Below, piece after piece: positions 13,801-29,800 of a stretch of 64,000 nt of DNA. The first letter of the stretch is position 1; each line of letters begins with the position of its first letter. The translations under genes were made by a program, and so were the position numbers. A model generated the notes under the pieces. It saw nothing but the letters and a program-made list of their open reading frames with translations. It searched no databases and was not told where the DNA came from. The DNA comes from Lepisosteus oculatus (Eukaryota > Chordata > Actinopteri > Semionotiformes > Lepisosteidae), in the NCBI RefSeq assembly GCF_040954835.1, contig NC_090703.1:10349001-10413000 (forward strand), given 5' to 3'.

Positions 13801-16800
13801 ATATGAGGCAACTTACGTTTTAAGCATTTTAAGGAGAAGTCTCATACACGGAACATTTTGAAACCCAAGGCTTAAATTCAGCCTGGCAGTCAAAATCTAA
13901 AATCAAAATGCAGTACACAATCAGTTTTTCCCAGAGAAAATATTAAAAACCATTAACATTTAATGTGTTCTTCTGGTGTTGGGCTATGAATATAAACTCT
14001 TTGGAAGAATATGGTAGTCGATTCTTAAGATTTTCAAAATTGTGATGAAAATAAAATGGAGCATCACATAATTTCTGTTATGATTAACTTTGGACTAACA
14101 GACTTCTTATGTAATGTCTGGCACTGTTGTTTTTAATATGCAGCATTATTTAATTTTGTTTAGGAATACAAGTTCAACAGTTCAGACTGCTCTCCTATTA
14201 TATAAAAGGATTTTTTTTTACCATGATAGTTGGAAGGATCACCTGACCTGAAAATTCAGACTCATGAGATTCTCTCTTAGACGTTAAATTGCATGGGTCT
14301 GCAAGGAAGACTTTTGGAATTAGTTTCTGCGTCTTCAGTGGTCACTGGTCTTTGTTTTGTTCATCCTGTTTTCCAGTAGCTGTCTTCTGAAGGGCACAAC
14401 ATCTAAAATCTTTTTTTGAACTTGGGTTTTGTTAGATTCAACTTGTGAACATATATTGGTGGGGGGTATATCTAACTTTTGTTTCCTTTGTTGACAGGTG
14501 ATCTAACTTAGAGAGCTTGCCGAGCTTAGCAGTGATAGCCACTGTCGTTTTAAACAAGTATGGGCAGGGCGGTTTCCTTTATCGTACACTTTATGAAATT
14601 TAATTTTTTTTTTAAATGTGGATATTCCAGTTTGTCTATATATTTGCAACGTTTTATTGCATTTTTGGTCAGACGCTGTCAGTGATGCTCTAATGGGTCT
14701 GTGCCGTATGGTCTGTACCCCCAAAGCCTTATCCTCAGCCTGGTCAGAAAGCAGGAACGACCAATCTCGGAAGAAACCAAGACCCCTGCTCCCCTTGGAG
14801 AACTGAACACTCACATGTACTTTTGCAGCTTCCACCTAAATGGTAATGGCAGATTATTTAAACAAAATTCCAAGTTCATTTAGCATTTTTGTAAAGGTTG
14901 AGCGGTAAATACATTTCCAGTGCTGGCTCTCCACTGGAGGCATAGTGATGGACCAGCAAATCAGCGTGCTGTGGCATCCTTCTCTCTAGGTGTACCGACA
15001 AGGCCTGCAGGCCATCCCTCTCAGCGTGGACCTCTGGCTGCACTACATTAGCTTCCTGAAGGAAACGCTGGACTCCGGTGACGCAGACACAGAGACCAGA
15101 ATCCGAGCGTAAGTGACCCGTTTCTCCTCCTCTCCAGGTTTAAGTTAAATGCCTGTCCCTTTCTGTTCGTCTCTCGGGACAGGAGGACAAGCCGATCTTT
15201 TGTTTTAAACACGATGGGTGAACATTTTAAAATGAAGACTGGATATATTGGCCCGAATAATAGCATGATGTGAAAACCTTTTTTTTTTAGGTGTCTATGG
15301 TCAGGTCCAAAAGAAGTGTTCAGGATTGTTACGGTACACTGAGACAGACTACAGAGCAGATGGTGCTTGATGTCTTTTTTTGTGGTCTACAGTGCATATG
15401 AACATGCAGTGCTGGCGGCAGGCACAGATTTCCGCTCTGACCGGCTCTGGGAGGCCTATGTTAATTGGGAAACGGAGCTAGGGAACTTGGCAAATGTTAC
15501 GGCCATCTACGATCGCATTCTGGGTATTCCCACCCAGTTGTACAGCCATCATTTTCAGAGGTAAGTGGGACGATATGGCTCGCATGGTTCAAAACCCAGG
15601 GAGATTAGGATGTTCCTTGGAAGCTTAATAGATCCTTATGTACACCTTATGTCTCAACTTAAGTTCAAATGTAAAATTCTTGTTGGTAAGGCTGTAGAGC
15701 AATTGAGTCTTCTCTTAAGAGACTCAACCTTTATTTGTTTCCCTTTGTTTTTAATATATTTATCCATGAATGAAATGCTTAATGTTGATTTTAGAGTGGT
15801 TGGCTCTTGTAAATTCTAAAACATACTTTAAATATGAAAGGTTACTTTACTTATAAGTCATTAGAAGTATAGGAGTATTAATTTTCAGGTGGGTAAGGAC
15901 AGTTATTCCGATTTAATTTTGCTGGCCTGGTGTAGCATAACTTTTTTCCACAGTTGCTGATTGCTGCTATGTGGATGTAGTCTTCTAAACAGTCTGCTCC
16001 TACAGATTCAAAGAGCATGTGCTGGGCAACCTGCCCAAGCACTTCCTATCTGAGGAGGAGTTCATCCGTCTGCGGCGTGAGCTGGCCACAGTGAATGGGA
16101 TTGGTGGGGCGGAGGTACCACCAAGTGATGATCTCCCACCTGGCACAGAGGACCTTACTGATGCTGCTAAGGTATCTGAGAATTGAATCACCCACTGTCA
16201 TGATCTAAGTGGTTCTCAACCAGGGATTTGGGGACTTTTGCCCAAGCAGATCTTTTAATGGAGCAAAGTCAAAACATAGCAAGACTTAACATTTTGTCAT
16301 TTTTGAAAGCCCTTTCTGCATTGATATATTTTCTTTTGCTTCTAAGATTAAATCAAGGGCCCTATTGGGAATGATTGCTTTTAATGCAGTGTTTTTTTAG
16401 TGAGCGCTGATCGTCAGAGTCAACAGTTAAGTGTGCACCAGCGGACACAAGTCAAAACTAAGAAGAGGTGCATTTACAACTGGTGCATTTACAAAAGCAG
16501 GAGGTGCTTTTTTACACTAAGGGTTGTGGGAATCTGTGGTCAGCCACGCCATCCTGTTGAAGCCTGGTTGAAGTGCCCTGGATTCTGTAAAGAAATAGCT
16601 GTGTGTGAAATCCTTGGATCCATTAGCTACTAGTAACAAATTGAGCTAGACGGGACGAATGGCCTCCTATGATTTCTAACTTTTCCTATGTTCCTAATGA
16701 ATAAATGTCTAAACCATATGCAGGTTAAGATTTGACTTGGAAAAAATATGCTCTTCCTCTCAGCGTATCACAGAAATTGAAAACATGCGGCACCGAGTCA

Positions 16801-19682
16801 TTGAGACGCGTCAGGAGGTGTTTAATCACAATGAACATGAGGTCAGCAAGCGGTGGACCTTTGAGGAAGGGGTGAGTTCAGAGTGTCCCTTACACCCTTT
16901 CGAGGGCTTTTTGTTTTTGACAGATGAAGAATATTCAGGTCAGTATCAGGTTGGCCAGCACAGGAGCTGTATAGAGGATTTAGTGGCAGAATAAAATATG
17001 CCTGCTGCAGTTACAATTGTACAAACCTGTTTTTCTTTAAATTCGTTAATGGCAGTTTTTCAGGGGCTAAACAAGTGTGTTCTGTTTTTGGGCAAAAATA
17101 GTTTTTTCCTGTGCACTAAGAAAAGTTTATCCTGATTGGTATACTTTTATGTTAAAAACCGATAAGAGGGGTTGTTAGTCTGAGTGTTGTCTGCCGTTGA
17201 AAGAGTTAAACATTTGCTTCTTCCTTGCTATGGTGCAGATTAAGCGGCCATACTTTCATGTGAAACCTCTGGAGAAAGCTCAGCTGAACAACTGGAAGGA
17301 GTACCTGGACTTTGAGATCGAAAATGGAACCCCGGAGCGGGTTGTTGTGCTCTTTGAGAGATGCCTGATAGCCTGTGCCCTGTATGAGGAATTCTGGATT
17401 AAGGTAACTACACACCCCTCTCAAGTCTCTTAAAGAATTTCAACTCCTCAGTAACTTTCTGCACTTTTTAATTGTAACGTTCATATGTAACTGTATCTGT
17501 TGTATTAGGGGATGGCCTGCTTGCCACCAGATTTGACTGCTGCATTTGCCAACTACGTTGCATCTCTTCGTCCTACATTACAGAAACTAATCTTAATGGT
17601 TCGATAAAGGTGCTGATGGGTTTAAAAGAATTTTAATGTTCTGTCAATGTATTTACTCGCCAAAGATGAATACAGAAGCTTAATTTTTGTGTTCTTTTCT
17701 TTCTGAATTTCTCTTCAAGTATGCCAAGTATCTGGAAAACCACAGCATTGAAGGTGTGAGGCACGTCTACATGAAAGCATGCACAATGCATCTTCCCAAG
17801 AAGCCCATGGTTCACTTTCTCTGGGCTGCTTTTGAGGAGCAGCAGGGTATGTTGACTAGATTTCTTTATATAGTTTTCTCATACTGCAGTAATACTACAG
17901 TAGCCTTTTTTGATGACACCAACCCACCAGGTGATAGTGCCTCTGTCGTACACTAGGTTGTTGTGTTCAGCATGAGTGAGGAGAATCGGGTAAAGGTAAA
18001 GGTGTCCTCTCTTGTTTCTGCCTGGGCTTAATGAGTGCTGACGGTGAAATGAGTCTTTAAGAGTTTAATAAGAAATCCTATAGCAATGCGTCCTCATTGC
18101 CTTTAGCAGTAAGATTGGGCTTTTTTTAAGTGGGGCAGAAGAGTGCTGTAATGAGACCTGTTTGTGGGCGTCAGGGAACATTGAAGAGGCACGGGGGATC
18201 CTGAAGGCGCTGGAGGAGGCGGCACCAGGGCTGGCCATGGTGCGGCTGCGCAGGGTCAGCCTGGAGCGCCGCCACGGCAACCTGGAGGAGGCGGAGACTC
18301 TGCTGCGCGATGCCATCAAGAACGGGAAGACCGCCAACGAGTCCTCTTTTTATGCCATCAAACTGGCGCGCCAGCTTTTCAAGGTTCAGAAGAGCCTTCA
18401 GAAGGCTAGGAAAGTGCTGATGGAAGCCATCGAAAATGACCAGGTAATGTCGCAGTCCTGTGTGTCTATTCTCCATTGCTTCATGCATAATTTACCATGC
18501 CTGCTCATTTTTGTAGAGTGAAATGACATTGCATCCGTTTTCTTTCCTCGTTCTTTGATTTATTTTTTATATTTTCAAAAATGTTGATCCACAGAGTCCA
18601 AAGTTGTACCTCAACTTGTTGGAGCTGGAATACAGCAGTGACCTCAAACAGAATGAAGAGCAGATCCTGTCGGTCTTTGACAGAGCCTTGAGCAGTTCGC
18701 TGTCTATAGACACGAGAATCACCTTCTCCCAGCGCAAAGTAGAGTTTCTAGAAGACTTTGGCAGTGACGTCAACCGGTATGTAGGATTTCCTTATTCTTC
18801 AGATGTAAAAATAGGCTGCCTTGCATCCATTTATTGAATCTGATAAAACAGTGCATCATAATGATTTTCTTTCCTAAGGCTCATGTTGGCATACGATGAA
18901 CATCAAAAACTTCTGACAGAACAGGATTCGTTGAAGAGAAAAGCTGAAAATGGGTAAGTAAAATATCTGAGAATGGAGATTTCATAGCAAGTATTTTAAT
19001 TCATTATCAGGTTGTCACATCCACAAATTACTCATGATGGCGCAATGAGCAAATGCAGGAAACATAATATTATGCCATGGTGAATTTGTGATGGTGATTC
19101 AATGTGTATGTTGAATTTGTCTGGATTGTATCCACACCTTAGTTAGCTTTAAGGGCTGCATTTTTAATCTTCCTTTGAAGGGATTTGCATTGGTTGCACA
19201 AAGAGACCAAATATGTGTTAATGCTCATCTGCAGATCACAAGAACCAGAGTCAAAGAGGCAACGTACTGACGATTCTACTGTGGTCACTGGGCAGATGAT
19301 GGCAGCAGACATGCACACCAACCACTCTGCTTACAACTACAACTGGTACCAGGTGAGTGATCTGTGCTAACTGGGGAAGCTGGAAGCTAATTCTGGGTGG
19401 GGAAATGGTCTTCCTTTCTAAGAATATGATTTTTTTTTTAATTGTCAACTAAATTGATGCTTCAGCTTTCATGCTAGTATACCACTTCCTCGCCACTGCC
19501 ATAAAGTAATACGGGGGAACAAGGTGTTCTTTTAATGTTAGAAAACAAGTTAACTGAACCTTGTCTTCCTTTTGAATATTCAAGCCTTTGTACTTAATTC
19601 TCCTTTGCTTTTTCGTTTTCTACAGTACAACTATCAGACGCCGTGGAACTATGGACAGTACTACCCTCCTCCTCCAACGTGA
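10863..19682 (+). CDS. prpf39: prpf39, pre-mRNA-processing factor 39 (U1 snRNP-associated), 696 aa
   Basis: Coding exons: 10863-10875, 12853-13250, 13383-13508, 14990-15108, 15393-15560, 16006-16171, 16764-16871, 17239-17403, 17720-17846, 18175-18443, 18595-18776, 18879-18953, 19235-19352, 19626-19682 (TGA). Phases agree throughout. The start is the ATG at 10,863: MEDS plus one base, joined to exon 2 in frame. A shorter start at 12,873 is possible. The N-terminal ~100 residues are acidic and Gln/Glu-rich. From about residue 105 ([21 protein letters not shown]) runs an array of HAT half-TPR helices, with [33 protein letters not shown] and [22 protein letters not shown] as landmarks. The tail is [12 protein letters not shown]. 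Length is near human (669). Family knowledge: the HAT array dimerises and supports U1 snRNP-dependent 5' splice site choice in the nucleus. Confidence 0.96.
10876..12852 (+). other. prpf39 intron 1
   Basis: This 2 kb intron follows a donor G/GTGAGT at 10,875/10,876 and ends TCTCCCCAG. It holds no gene. A SINE fragment occupies about 12,630-12,830, next to the acceptor. Confidence 0.7.
12630..12830 (-). repeat. Truncated 5S-type SINE copy (tail and body only)
   Basis: Minus-strand copy of the family seen whole at 27,388-27,950. It keeps the AGCGCT-containing tail (+ strand ATATAGCGCTTTTCTGGA, about 12,653-12,670) and part of the body (CACCAGTGTGCAGCCCC and AGCAGAGTGATGAAGCCAGTT). The 5S-like head and the CTCF-like block are absent. 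It ends about 20 bases before the prpf39 exon 2 acceptor. Confidence 0.8.
13509..14989 (+). other. prpf39 intron 3
   Basis: A 1.5 kb AT-rich intron. I see no second gene, clear repeat or snoRNA box pair in it. Confidence 0.5.
16480..16695 (+). repeat. LINE 3'-end fragment
   Basis: It lies in prpf39 intron 6. The translation contains [20 protein letters not shown] and then [16 protein letters not shown], the worn C-terminal end of a LINE reverse-transcriptase reading frame (family pattern FFTxxVVGVWNQLPSHVVEA, then FKKQLDEILGSI). It is followed by GGGACGAATGGCCTCCTATG, the usual 3' end of this family in fish. Confidence 0.6.
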
Positions 19683-19712
19683 TTGAACCTTCTGGAGGAC
19701 AGCTTTATTTTT

Positions 19713-19718
19713 AATAAA
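19713..19718 (+). terminator. Probable prpf39 polyadenylation signal
   Basis: AATAAA about 30 bases after the prpf39 stop codon. The 3' UTR would be very short if this site is used; other AT-rich sites occur further on. Confidence 0.45.
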
Positions 19719-19719
19719 A

Positions 19720-21940
19720 CCTCATACTCTAGTCTGCAATAGGCACCTTGTTCTTTCCCTTTTTTAACATATGGGAAATTGTCCTGCCACCATTGACAAA
19801 GGAGCATCGAGGACATCAGCAGAGTTTTTTTCTGGTGTTTTTTTTTCTTGCTTCTTATATGGGGAAAAATGTGAATTGCTTACAGAAAAGTGCTTTAAAA
19901 GTTAAAATGTGGTTGTTTCCTTCATACATTCTGGGTTTTCAAAAGAAAAATTATCTAAACTAGGTCGCGGACCTGTAAAGTTTTATAAATGCCGCTTTTT
20001 GTTTCTATTTGTTATTTCTAAGATTTCATTAATGTGAAATGCCATAATTAGTTTTGCAAATACCCAGTAATCTGAAAGTTTTCTGTGAGGTGTGAGGTTT
20101 TTTTCTTGAACAAATACTGAAATTGAGGGATCTAATTTTTTTTATTGTGACTTCATACTTTAATTTCATAAAATAAAATGGCTATAATACACAAAGTATT
20201 TTGTTTTACTTGGAGTATGAGTGATTTGAATTGTGGTTGCTGGTGTGTTGCCGTAATCAATCTCGCCACTGAATTTTGGTATAGTAGGTTGGTACTCCGC
20301 CTGACTTCGACATTTCTAGGCAGAGACCTTTGAGGTTTGACTCGCTCACCCTGCCTATATTTTATACAGGGCCCCACAGAATACTTCACATGAACATGCA
20401 TAACTTGTATAAAAATGTTAAAGCAGTAAGTTAATTTTAATCAGACAGAGCAGGTACGAGAGGTATTGTGCACCTGTTCTTGATGTCCATCAGACTTCAA
20501 TAACTTCTACGATTTGCAAGGATCTTGTGTAAGAAGTAGATTTGTAATATTAATAAACCTATTTTATGCGTTATGAAACATTGATTTTGGACATTTAATA
20601 TCCGTGATGCTTAAGTAACTTGAATTAGCACTAAATCACTCCATTAGTGAGAGTAGAGTGAGCCCAGTTGATGAACCTGTTCAAAGTAAAGCTTGGAAAT
20701 ATCAGAAAAACAGGAGCCAATATACTCCACTTATCAAGAGAACAAATCCTTGCGCATCTGGTGTTTTGGAGCAGCACCTCTGGTGGATGTCAGCAGTAAT
20801 GGGAAGTCTTTAGCCGGGTTTCCCAGTCCTGCTATTGCACGCCCACCAACTTGCATGCTCATTACATAATTGTTTTTATTTGGAAGTGGGAGATTTTAAG
20901 GGATTTGCAAAAATGCAGATATTTAAAATGAAATTTTGGAAATCTTTTAGAACCAAAACAATTCACTTATGTAACAGTAATTGTGAATTAGGGGATCAGC
21001 AATGTAACAGCTCATCTGGAATAAATATCAACAGGTATGTGGATTCATAGGATTGGCAACTCCCTGGTTAACATTAATTAATCAAGGTTTTGTTTTGGCC
21101 ACTCTGGTGCAGACCAACAGAATGATAATGTGTGCCGACTGTAGTGTACAACCAACAAATCAATGAGGAAGTTAGATACTATGGTCTAGGTCAATGTTGC
21201 TACAGAACTCCACTTCTGGATGGCAATGGCAGCCTGACTGCATGGTGCTACAGTATATTGATCCAGTCCTGGGACCTCACTGCTGCTGTTCTTGTGGGCT
21301 TATTCTGATGGGACAACATTCCAACAGGACAGGTTGCTTGTGTGGTAATAGATGAGGATGCAGCAGTTATACCATGGATACTCTGCTCACCAGGTGTCAG
21401 CCCCACTGGATGCTTGTGGGATGAGCTAGGATGTCCTGTGACATCTGGTCTGGTCTCAGAGAGAGAGAATTGAATGGAGAGAGCAAGCAGGCTCATGTCT
21501 GTCCAGGTCCCATGAGAGCAACAGGACAAAATCCCACAACACCACATTTATTAAGTTGTACAAAGTATTAACCAGTAACTGTGTTTTCCAGGAGGGATCA
21601 CACATGGCTCCAGGCTCTGGCTTTAATAGTAGATCTCCTTCTAATTGCCTTGTTGATGACACGTATTGACCACCATCGTAAATTTACCCAGATGTTCTTT
21701 TCATTATATTCATGTTAAATTTGTAAATGTGTTGCAGTTATAGGTGTTACGATGCCTTTAATGTGAGAATATTGATACTAATTTTGAATTATATAAAGTA
21801 AATTAATATGAAGAATTGGAGCGTTGTTCTCAACCCATAATGCAACCTGGTTTTGTTGCGTAACTTGCCGATCTTTGACCTCCTGGCAATCCCATCATCC
21901 TCCTTTGGCGCATGCGCGTAGTATTAAAAAGTAGGTTGCG
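19720..21940. other. prpf39-fau intergenic region
   Basis: About 2.2 kb of AT-rich DNA. No open frame resembles a known protein, and I recognise no repeat family in it. Confidence 0.5.
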
Positions 21941-22059
21941 TTTATTTCTTCGCAAGCCACGAAGAGTCATCGCTGCTGTATCTTCTAGTTTGTATTTTGT
22001 TTAACGGCAGTCTTAACTTTTATATCATCCCGTAATTACTTTCTGCGTTTTTCCGTTGG
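21940..22059 (+). promoter_or_regulatory. Candidate fau promoter region and noncoding first exon
   Basis: FAU genes usually carry a noncoding first exon. Here a good donor (GTTGGG/GTAAGT form, exon end at 22,059) lies about 0.93 kb before the acceptor at 22,986-22,987 (TTTGCAG), which precedes the ATG by seven bases. The start of this exon and any 5' TOP tract could not be placed with confidence. Confidence 0.35.
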
Positions 22060-22994
22060 GTAAGTTCTTTTCGATATCTCGCTTTCTCCAATAAGATATA
22101 AAGACGCGTGAAATAGCGTGTATTTTGTGTAGCCCAAGAGTGTTTTCATTAAGCTCCAGTATGCTTAAATAAACCATTATGATAGATCTACTTTGGTTAT
22201 GCTGCCATTTAAGAACAAATTGGTGATCAGGCTGAATTATCCAGAGTTGTCACAGTTTTGTGAAATACTGTCTGCGTAGGTCTGGTTAGGCCCGGCCGAA
22301 GGAGGCTTCTTGTACCAGTACCTGTGAAGGGGGGGAGAGGTTTCTCACAGGCCACCAGTTTAATGCGAGGAAAGCATTTTTTTTAAACCCAGCATTATCT
22401 GCTTTCGTTTGCTATGAAGGGTCCCTCAACGCCGTATCCGCGAAAGTATTGTACCACGAGTGTTGCTGCTGAAGTACATTACTTCACTGCGCAGATAAAG
22501 ACGAGCTAAAGTTTGGGAGTCTCACCCTTTGAAGCTATTTAAATACAGTATAGCCAATCCCTTGAGCACGTTTTGTTGTTTATTCTTTACTATAATGCTT
22601 CTGGAGTAGCGGACAAGTAGGAGAGCTGACATGGCAGCTGAACCATGTGATTCTAAAACATTTCGGGAAAAGTAAAAAAAAAAACACAATTTAATGCAAC
22701 ATGTACTGCCACGTCTTTCTGATGAAACGCCAACGATGCGCGTTCTCTGTTGGCTGTATGCTCAGGTGTGTTGGGTTAGTCTCAGATCTGGGAGAACAGC
22801 GCGGGGGCAGTTTTATTTCCCCTGGGCGAGGAACACGATTTGTGCAGGCTGGTCTGTTCCATGTTGTGTGAGCCGTAGCCCTGTCCCGAGTCGGCCTGTG
22901 CTCGGGACGTGCTGTCATGGGGGAGACTCGCGGCTGTGGACCCTGGGAGTGCGATTCTGGTGTCAGTGTGACCTCTTCCCTTTGCAGAGTCAAG

Positions 22995-25189
<2,195 letters not shown>

Positions 25190-25459
25190 ACCCCCAGCAC
25201 TACTAGAGCAGCAACACCGGTGTGCTGGTTTCCAGTGGCTTTCTTGGTCAGACTCTGGACTTGTTGATTCAACTCTTGTACTGCTTACAGATTCTGCACA
25301 AAGACCCATCTGCTAAAAAAACACGGATAAAGAGCAATTATTTACTGTAGTTCAGTGCTGAATTAAAATTCCTTTTTAATTTCACTCTAAATTAAGAGTA
25401 TGAACTTGAATATGGCGTCAGTCACTGCTCTTGGTAGATCATGAGGTGTTCTTTTCTTA

Positions 25460-25465
25460 AATAAA
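25460..25465 (+). terminator. Possible fau polyadenylation signal
   Basis: AATAAA about 270 bases after the fau stop. This is a longer 3' UTR than is usual for FAU, so a nearer variant signal (AATTAAA-like, about 25,360) may be used instead. Confidence 0.3.
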
Positions 25466-25469
25466 GTGC

Positions 25470-26713
25470 ATGATATAATATATTCTAGATGAGTCTTAAG
25501 GTGAACTTTCTTCCTGTTCTGCAGTGTGATGGGGACCAATTTTATATGCAATAGGAAAGATTTACTTCCTTTTGGTGTTAATTTTAAATAGGGGTAATCC
25601 TCTTGTTTCATAGCCTACATTCTGATTTGAATAAAATGTGTAATGAAGTCAGTTTTCTAAACCATTATGGCTCGTGATAAGTGAAGTCTTGCATTGTTTA
25701 TTTTTGAGGATTCAAAAGGGACAGTAATTATAAGATATGGGTGAAGGAGTACTTTCATTTTGCAATCCATGCATATGTGGTAGCAAGTGTCCTGATGGCT
25801 ATAAATGTGGCCCATGGTTCTGTTAACATCCCTATTGTGTGGTGAAGATTTGGATGTTATGCAACTACCAGCTCATTGCAAAGGAAGAAATTTAAGACCA
25901 TAGCAATATTATCTGCACCAATAATCCATCATAAAGTGCTTATCATGCAATTTATAAAGTCTCTTTTAAGTGAGCATTGGGGGGGCAGAATAGTTCACAA
26001 AACTGCTGAAGTGAACCAGTGATGAGAATTCACAACCCCAGTGATTTACGAAGCCGAGACGACTGCAGAAACAAGGTAAAAATCAAACAAGGGCTCAGTA
26101 AGCTTAATGGCTCAGTAGGCATGAAATCCAAATGGCACTGACAAATTCCAGACTGGACAGACAGCTGATGCACATACCAGGGAGACAGATAAGGTGTTGC
26201 AAGCATTAAGAAGGTGAAAGTCATTTCAATACCTCCAATTATGCATTTGAAGATATGAGGGAAAAAAAGAAAATATCAACAGTGCTTTAATCTATCAAGT
26301 GTAGAACTGAAATCACATTTTATACATTAGACCTCAGTTGTAATATAGTGTTCAATTTTGATTTTAAAAGATGGTGTAGCTCTAGAGGAACTACAAAAGA
26401 GCAAATACACTAGTTCCTCACATGAAGGTAATGATACAGCATATGGACAGATGCATTTCTGCCTGGACCTGGACAGACACTATTACACAGGAACCTTGTT
26501 CTGGTATTCAGAAACTGAAATCAACAAAGGGACGCAAGTGAAAATTAAGGTCAGAACCATTTATATCTACAATACAGGAGAAGCTTCCTTTACATAGACG
26601 ATTGCAGAAATCTGGAACCAGCTCCCAAGTGAGTTTTGAAGCTGACAATTCATTTCTCGGCTCACAACTTGATGAGTAGGCAATGAAGGCAGGCTCTTGT
26701 CTCCAAAATTATT
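25470..26713. other. fau-fkbp3 convergent intergenic region
   Basis: AT-rich sequence between the 3' ends of two converging genes. About 26,480-26,650 has a worn LINE-like C-terminal translation (ASFT, stop, then TIAEIWNQLPSEF). Nothing else recognised. Confidence 0.45.
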
Positions 26714-26719
26714 TTTATT
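26714..26719 (-). terminator. Probable fkbp3 polyadenylation signal
   Basis: TTTATT on the plus strand, which is AATAAA on the minus strand, about 160 bases after the fkbp3 stop codon. Confidence 0.5.
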
Positions 26720-26877
26720 TTTTGTCTGACCAAGCAAAACAGAAAAAAAAGAAATATGCAGGCATTTCACAACTTCCATCTCCCAGTTTTGAAGTCCAAA
26801 ATACTGTAGCTGAAAATGTATTTACAATGTGTTTCATCACTGTGAACAGATTTTTTTCACAAGAAGGGCTGTATAAC

Positions 26878-29800
26878 CTAGTCTATTGAAACCAGCTCCA
26901 CTTCAAAAATGAGCTTGGCATTTGGTGGAATTCTGATGGTTGACAGATTAAGGAATTTAAGCTTTGACCAAACCGTCAGCCATGCAGTCCTACTACTTGT
27001 AAAGATGTTCAATATTGTATAAGCTGAATGTTTAAAACATAATTCAACATTACACACCAGTAAGACACTTGGTGTCAAATTTACAATAAGTGATACATTT
27101 CTCCTTTTTACTCAATACAATACCTACACTTCCTCTGTAATACCCGATATTGTGCACCCTGCCCTTGTGAGGCACTGAAACACTTTGCAGCAAGGACTGC
27201 AGCTGCAGTCAGCTCTGCTTCTATGAGAATTTAGGCACTAACAGCACTGGATTGTCTTTTCTATACTTTCAAAAGCAAGCCAAGATTGGAATGACCTGTA
27301 TGAACATAAGCATTTGTATGCTTATGTATGAACATGGAATTAAGTCACTTTGGCCTTCAGTTCGGATGGCAGCCATTTCTGTAGCCAGCCAATAATAATA
27401 ATTTCTTACATTTATACAGTGCTTTTCTGGACACTCCACTCCAAGCTGTTTACAGGTAATGGGGATCCTCTCCACCACCAGTGTGCAGCCCCACCTGGAT
27501 GATGCGACAGCAGCCATAGTGCATCAGTACTCTCCCCACACACCAGCTCTCAGTGTGGAGCAGAAGAGAGTGATGAAGCCAGTTCAGAGATAGTGAGTAT
27601 TAGGAGGCCGTGATTGGTAAGGGCCAATGGGAAATTTGGCCAGGACGCTGGGGTTACAGCCCTACTCTTTTCAAGAAACACCCTGTGATTTTTGACCACA
27701 GAGAATCAGGACCTCGGGTTTTATGTTTCATCCGAAAAACGGTGCCTTTTTACAATATTGTGTCCCCGTCACTATACTGGGGCATTAGGACCCACCCAGA
27801 CCACAAGGTGAGCGCCCCCTGCTGGCCCCACTAACACCTCTTCCAGCAGCAACCTTAGTTTTTCTCAGGAGGTCTCCCATCCAGCTACTGACCAGGCTCA
27901 AACCTGCTCAGCTTCGGTGGGTTGCCAGGAGTGAGCTGCAGGGTGATAAAGCTCAGGCATTGCTCTCAAGGCCAGCAAAGAAGGATACTTGGCGTCAGGC
28001 TGCCCTTTCTTGCCATACGCCCACTCTGGCTCGATCTCCAGCCGTGCCTTCTCGCCCACGCTCATCGTCAGGAGGGCCTCATCCCACTGCAAGAAGAGAA
28101 CAGCACAGGGTACCGCAACGGGGCTTCACCCTCACAAGAGCAGCTGGCGGGCTCGGGGAACGGACTTGAAAATGAACACGAAGGCTGAAGGGAACGATAA
28201 CAGCTCTGCATGGTCACTCTCCATCTCCCAGTCTCAAAACTGCTCAGTTGGACAGGCTGCTCTATTATTATTATTAATTATTATTATTATTATTATTATT
28301 ACAAAACCCCCTCCCCCCATAATCTAGGTGAAGGCATATGGTTTTACAGCAGTGGTTTAGTCAGCCTCCTCTGAATTAAAAGCATGCTTGCAGGTGCAGT
28401 ACCAGTGTCTTACCCCTCTGATGACCTTCCCCATTCCAACCTTAAAGCTCAGTGGCTTGCTTGCTTTTTTCTTCTTGGCAGCTATATCAGAGAAAATCAG
28501 TCCTTAGGAATACAGAGTACAACCAACACAACGCTATTCCCGCACACCGTGTTTAGACTGTTACACAGAAGAAAATAAAGCCGAAAACAACACGACAGCA
28601 TCTATAAAGGCACGTGTCCATTCTGAAACATTCATCTGCAGTCTGTTGGGACATAGAGGGCTAGTACCTAACCACAGCCCGGAGAAACACATATTACACA
28701 TGAAGTGCCCTGGAGTGCCAATGTGTTTTAATAATGAAGCATCTCAATTTGTGGAATTTAAGCAAGCCAGGATAACACGGCAGTACCTGCAGCTCGTCAC
28801 ATTTAGCTAATGTCCTACCCCCGGATTGGACTTCCAGCCAGCCCCTGGTTATGGCAGCACTTACATGTCGCAACGTTGGAGTCAAAGACGGTACCATCCT
28901 CCAGTGTTCCTGTGTACCAGCAGCTCACCGTGTCGCCCTTCTTGGGGAAGTTAACTTTATCTCCCTTCTTCAGCACAGACTTCACATATTTAGGAGGGCC
29001 CTAAGACAAATCACAATAACGTCATGATAGCCAGTCACAGTAACAAGTACACGGCCTGACCGACTTCCTTGTTTCCACAGCATGTGGAGAAAATGAAGGC
29101 AGTTCTAATCCCCAGAGGGACTTGCACTCTGAGCTGAAGACCAACACCAGAGTGGGGAATTGGGTCTCCAATGCAAGGCTAACCCGCACTGCAAAGGCTT
29201 GGGTCTCCAATGCAGGGCTAACTTGCACTGCAAAGGCTTGGGTCCTGAGCCCCTGAGGACGTCTCACCTCTTCCACTGGCTCTTCCGGCTTGGTGTCCTT
29301 GGGCTTGTCTTCAATCTTCACTTCCTTCGCCTGCGCGGTCACCTCCTCCACGGGGTCAGTGCCCTTGAACCTCTGCGCTCACGAGAAACAACAACAGGAC
29401 AGAGAGGACAACACTGACAGCCTGAAGAACATCCCATCCATGGCTGAATTATCTGCAACGGGCTTTTGATGGTTATTTGAGAGCCAATGTGTCAGGCCAG
29501 TACAGATCGGCTGTAATCTAAATGGATGCCATTCTCCAGCTGTCATTTGGAAACACTGCTGTCCTTCAGTAAGTGTTAATCACTGCTCCTCTGCTCACAG
29601 TCAGCTCCACACCTACCTTACTCTCGAAGAGCTGGTTGTAGGCTGAAATCAGGTTTTCCTTTTTCGCAGTCTTGGCCACATTTTTAATGTTTCCCAACAG
29701 TTTGTGCTCTGCAAGAAACTAGTGGAGAAAGAGACAGAACCCGTCATGAGTATCAAATCGGCTCACTCTGAATTTATAGACCTGGCCGAGTAAATCTCAA

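Noticed and set aside
10876-19625. Intronic C/D snoRNA (SNORD127 lies in human PRPF39)
   Set aside because: Several TGATG-like and CTGA-like strings occur, but no convincing C/D box pair with a terminal stem could be identified by eye.
27861-27945. 5S rRNA gene
   Set aside because: Only the internal promoter half is similar; it continues into SINE body and tail, so it is a SINE head.
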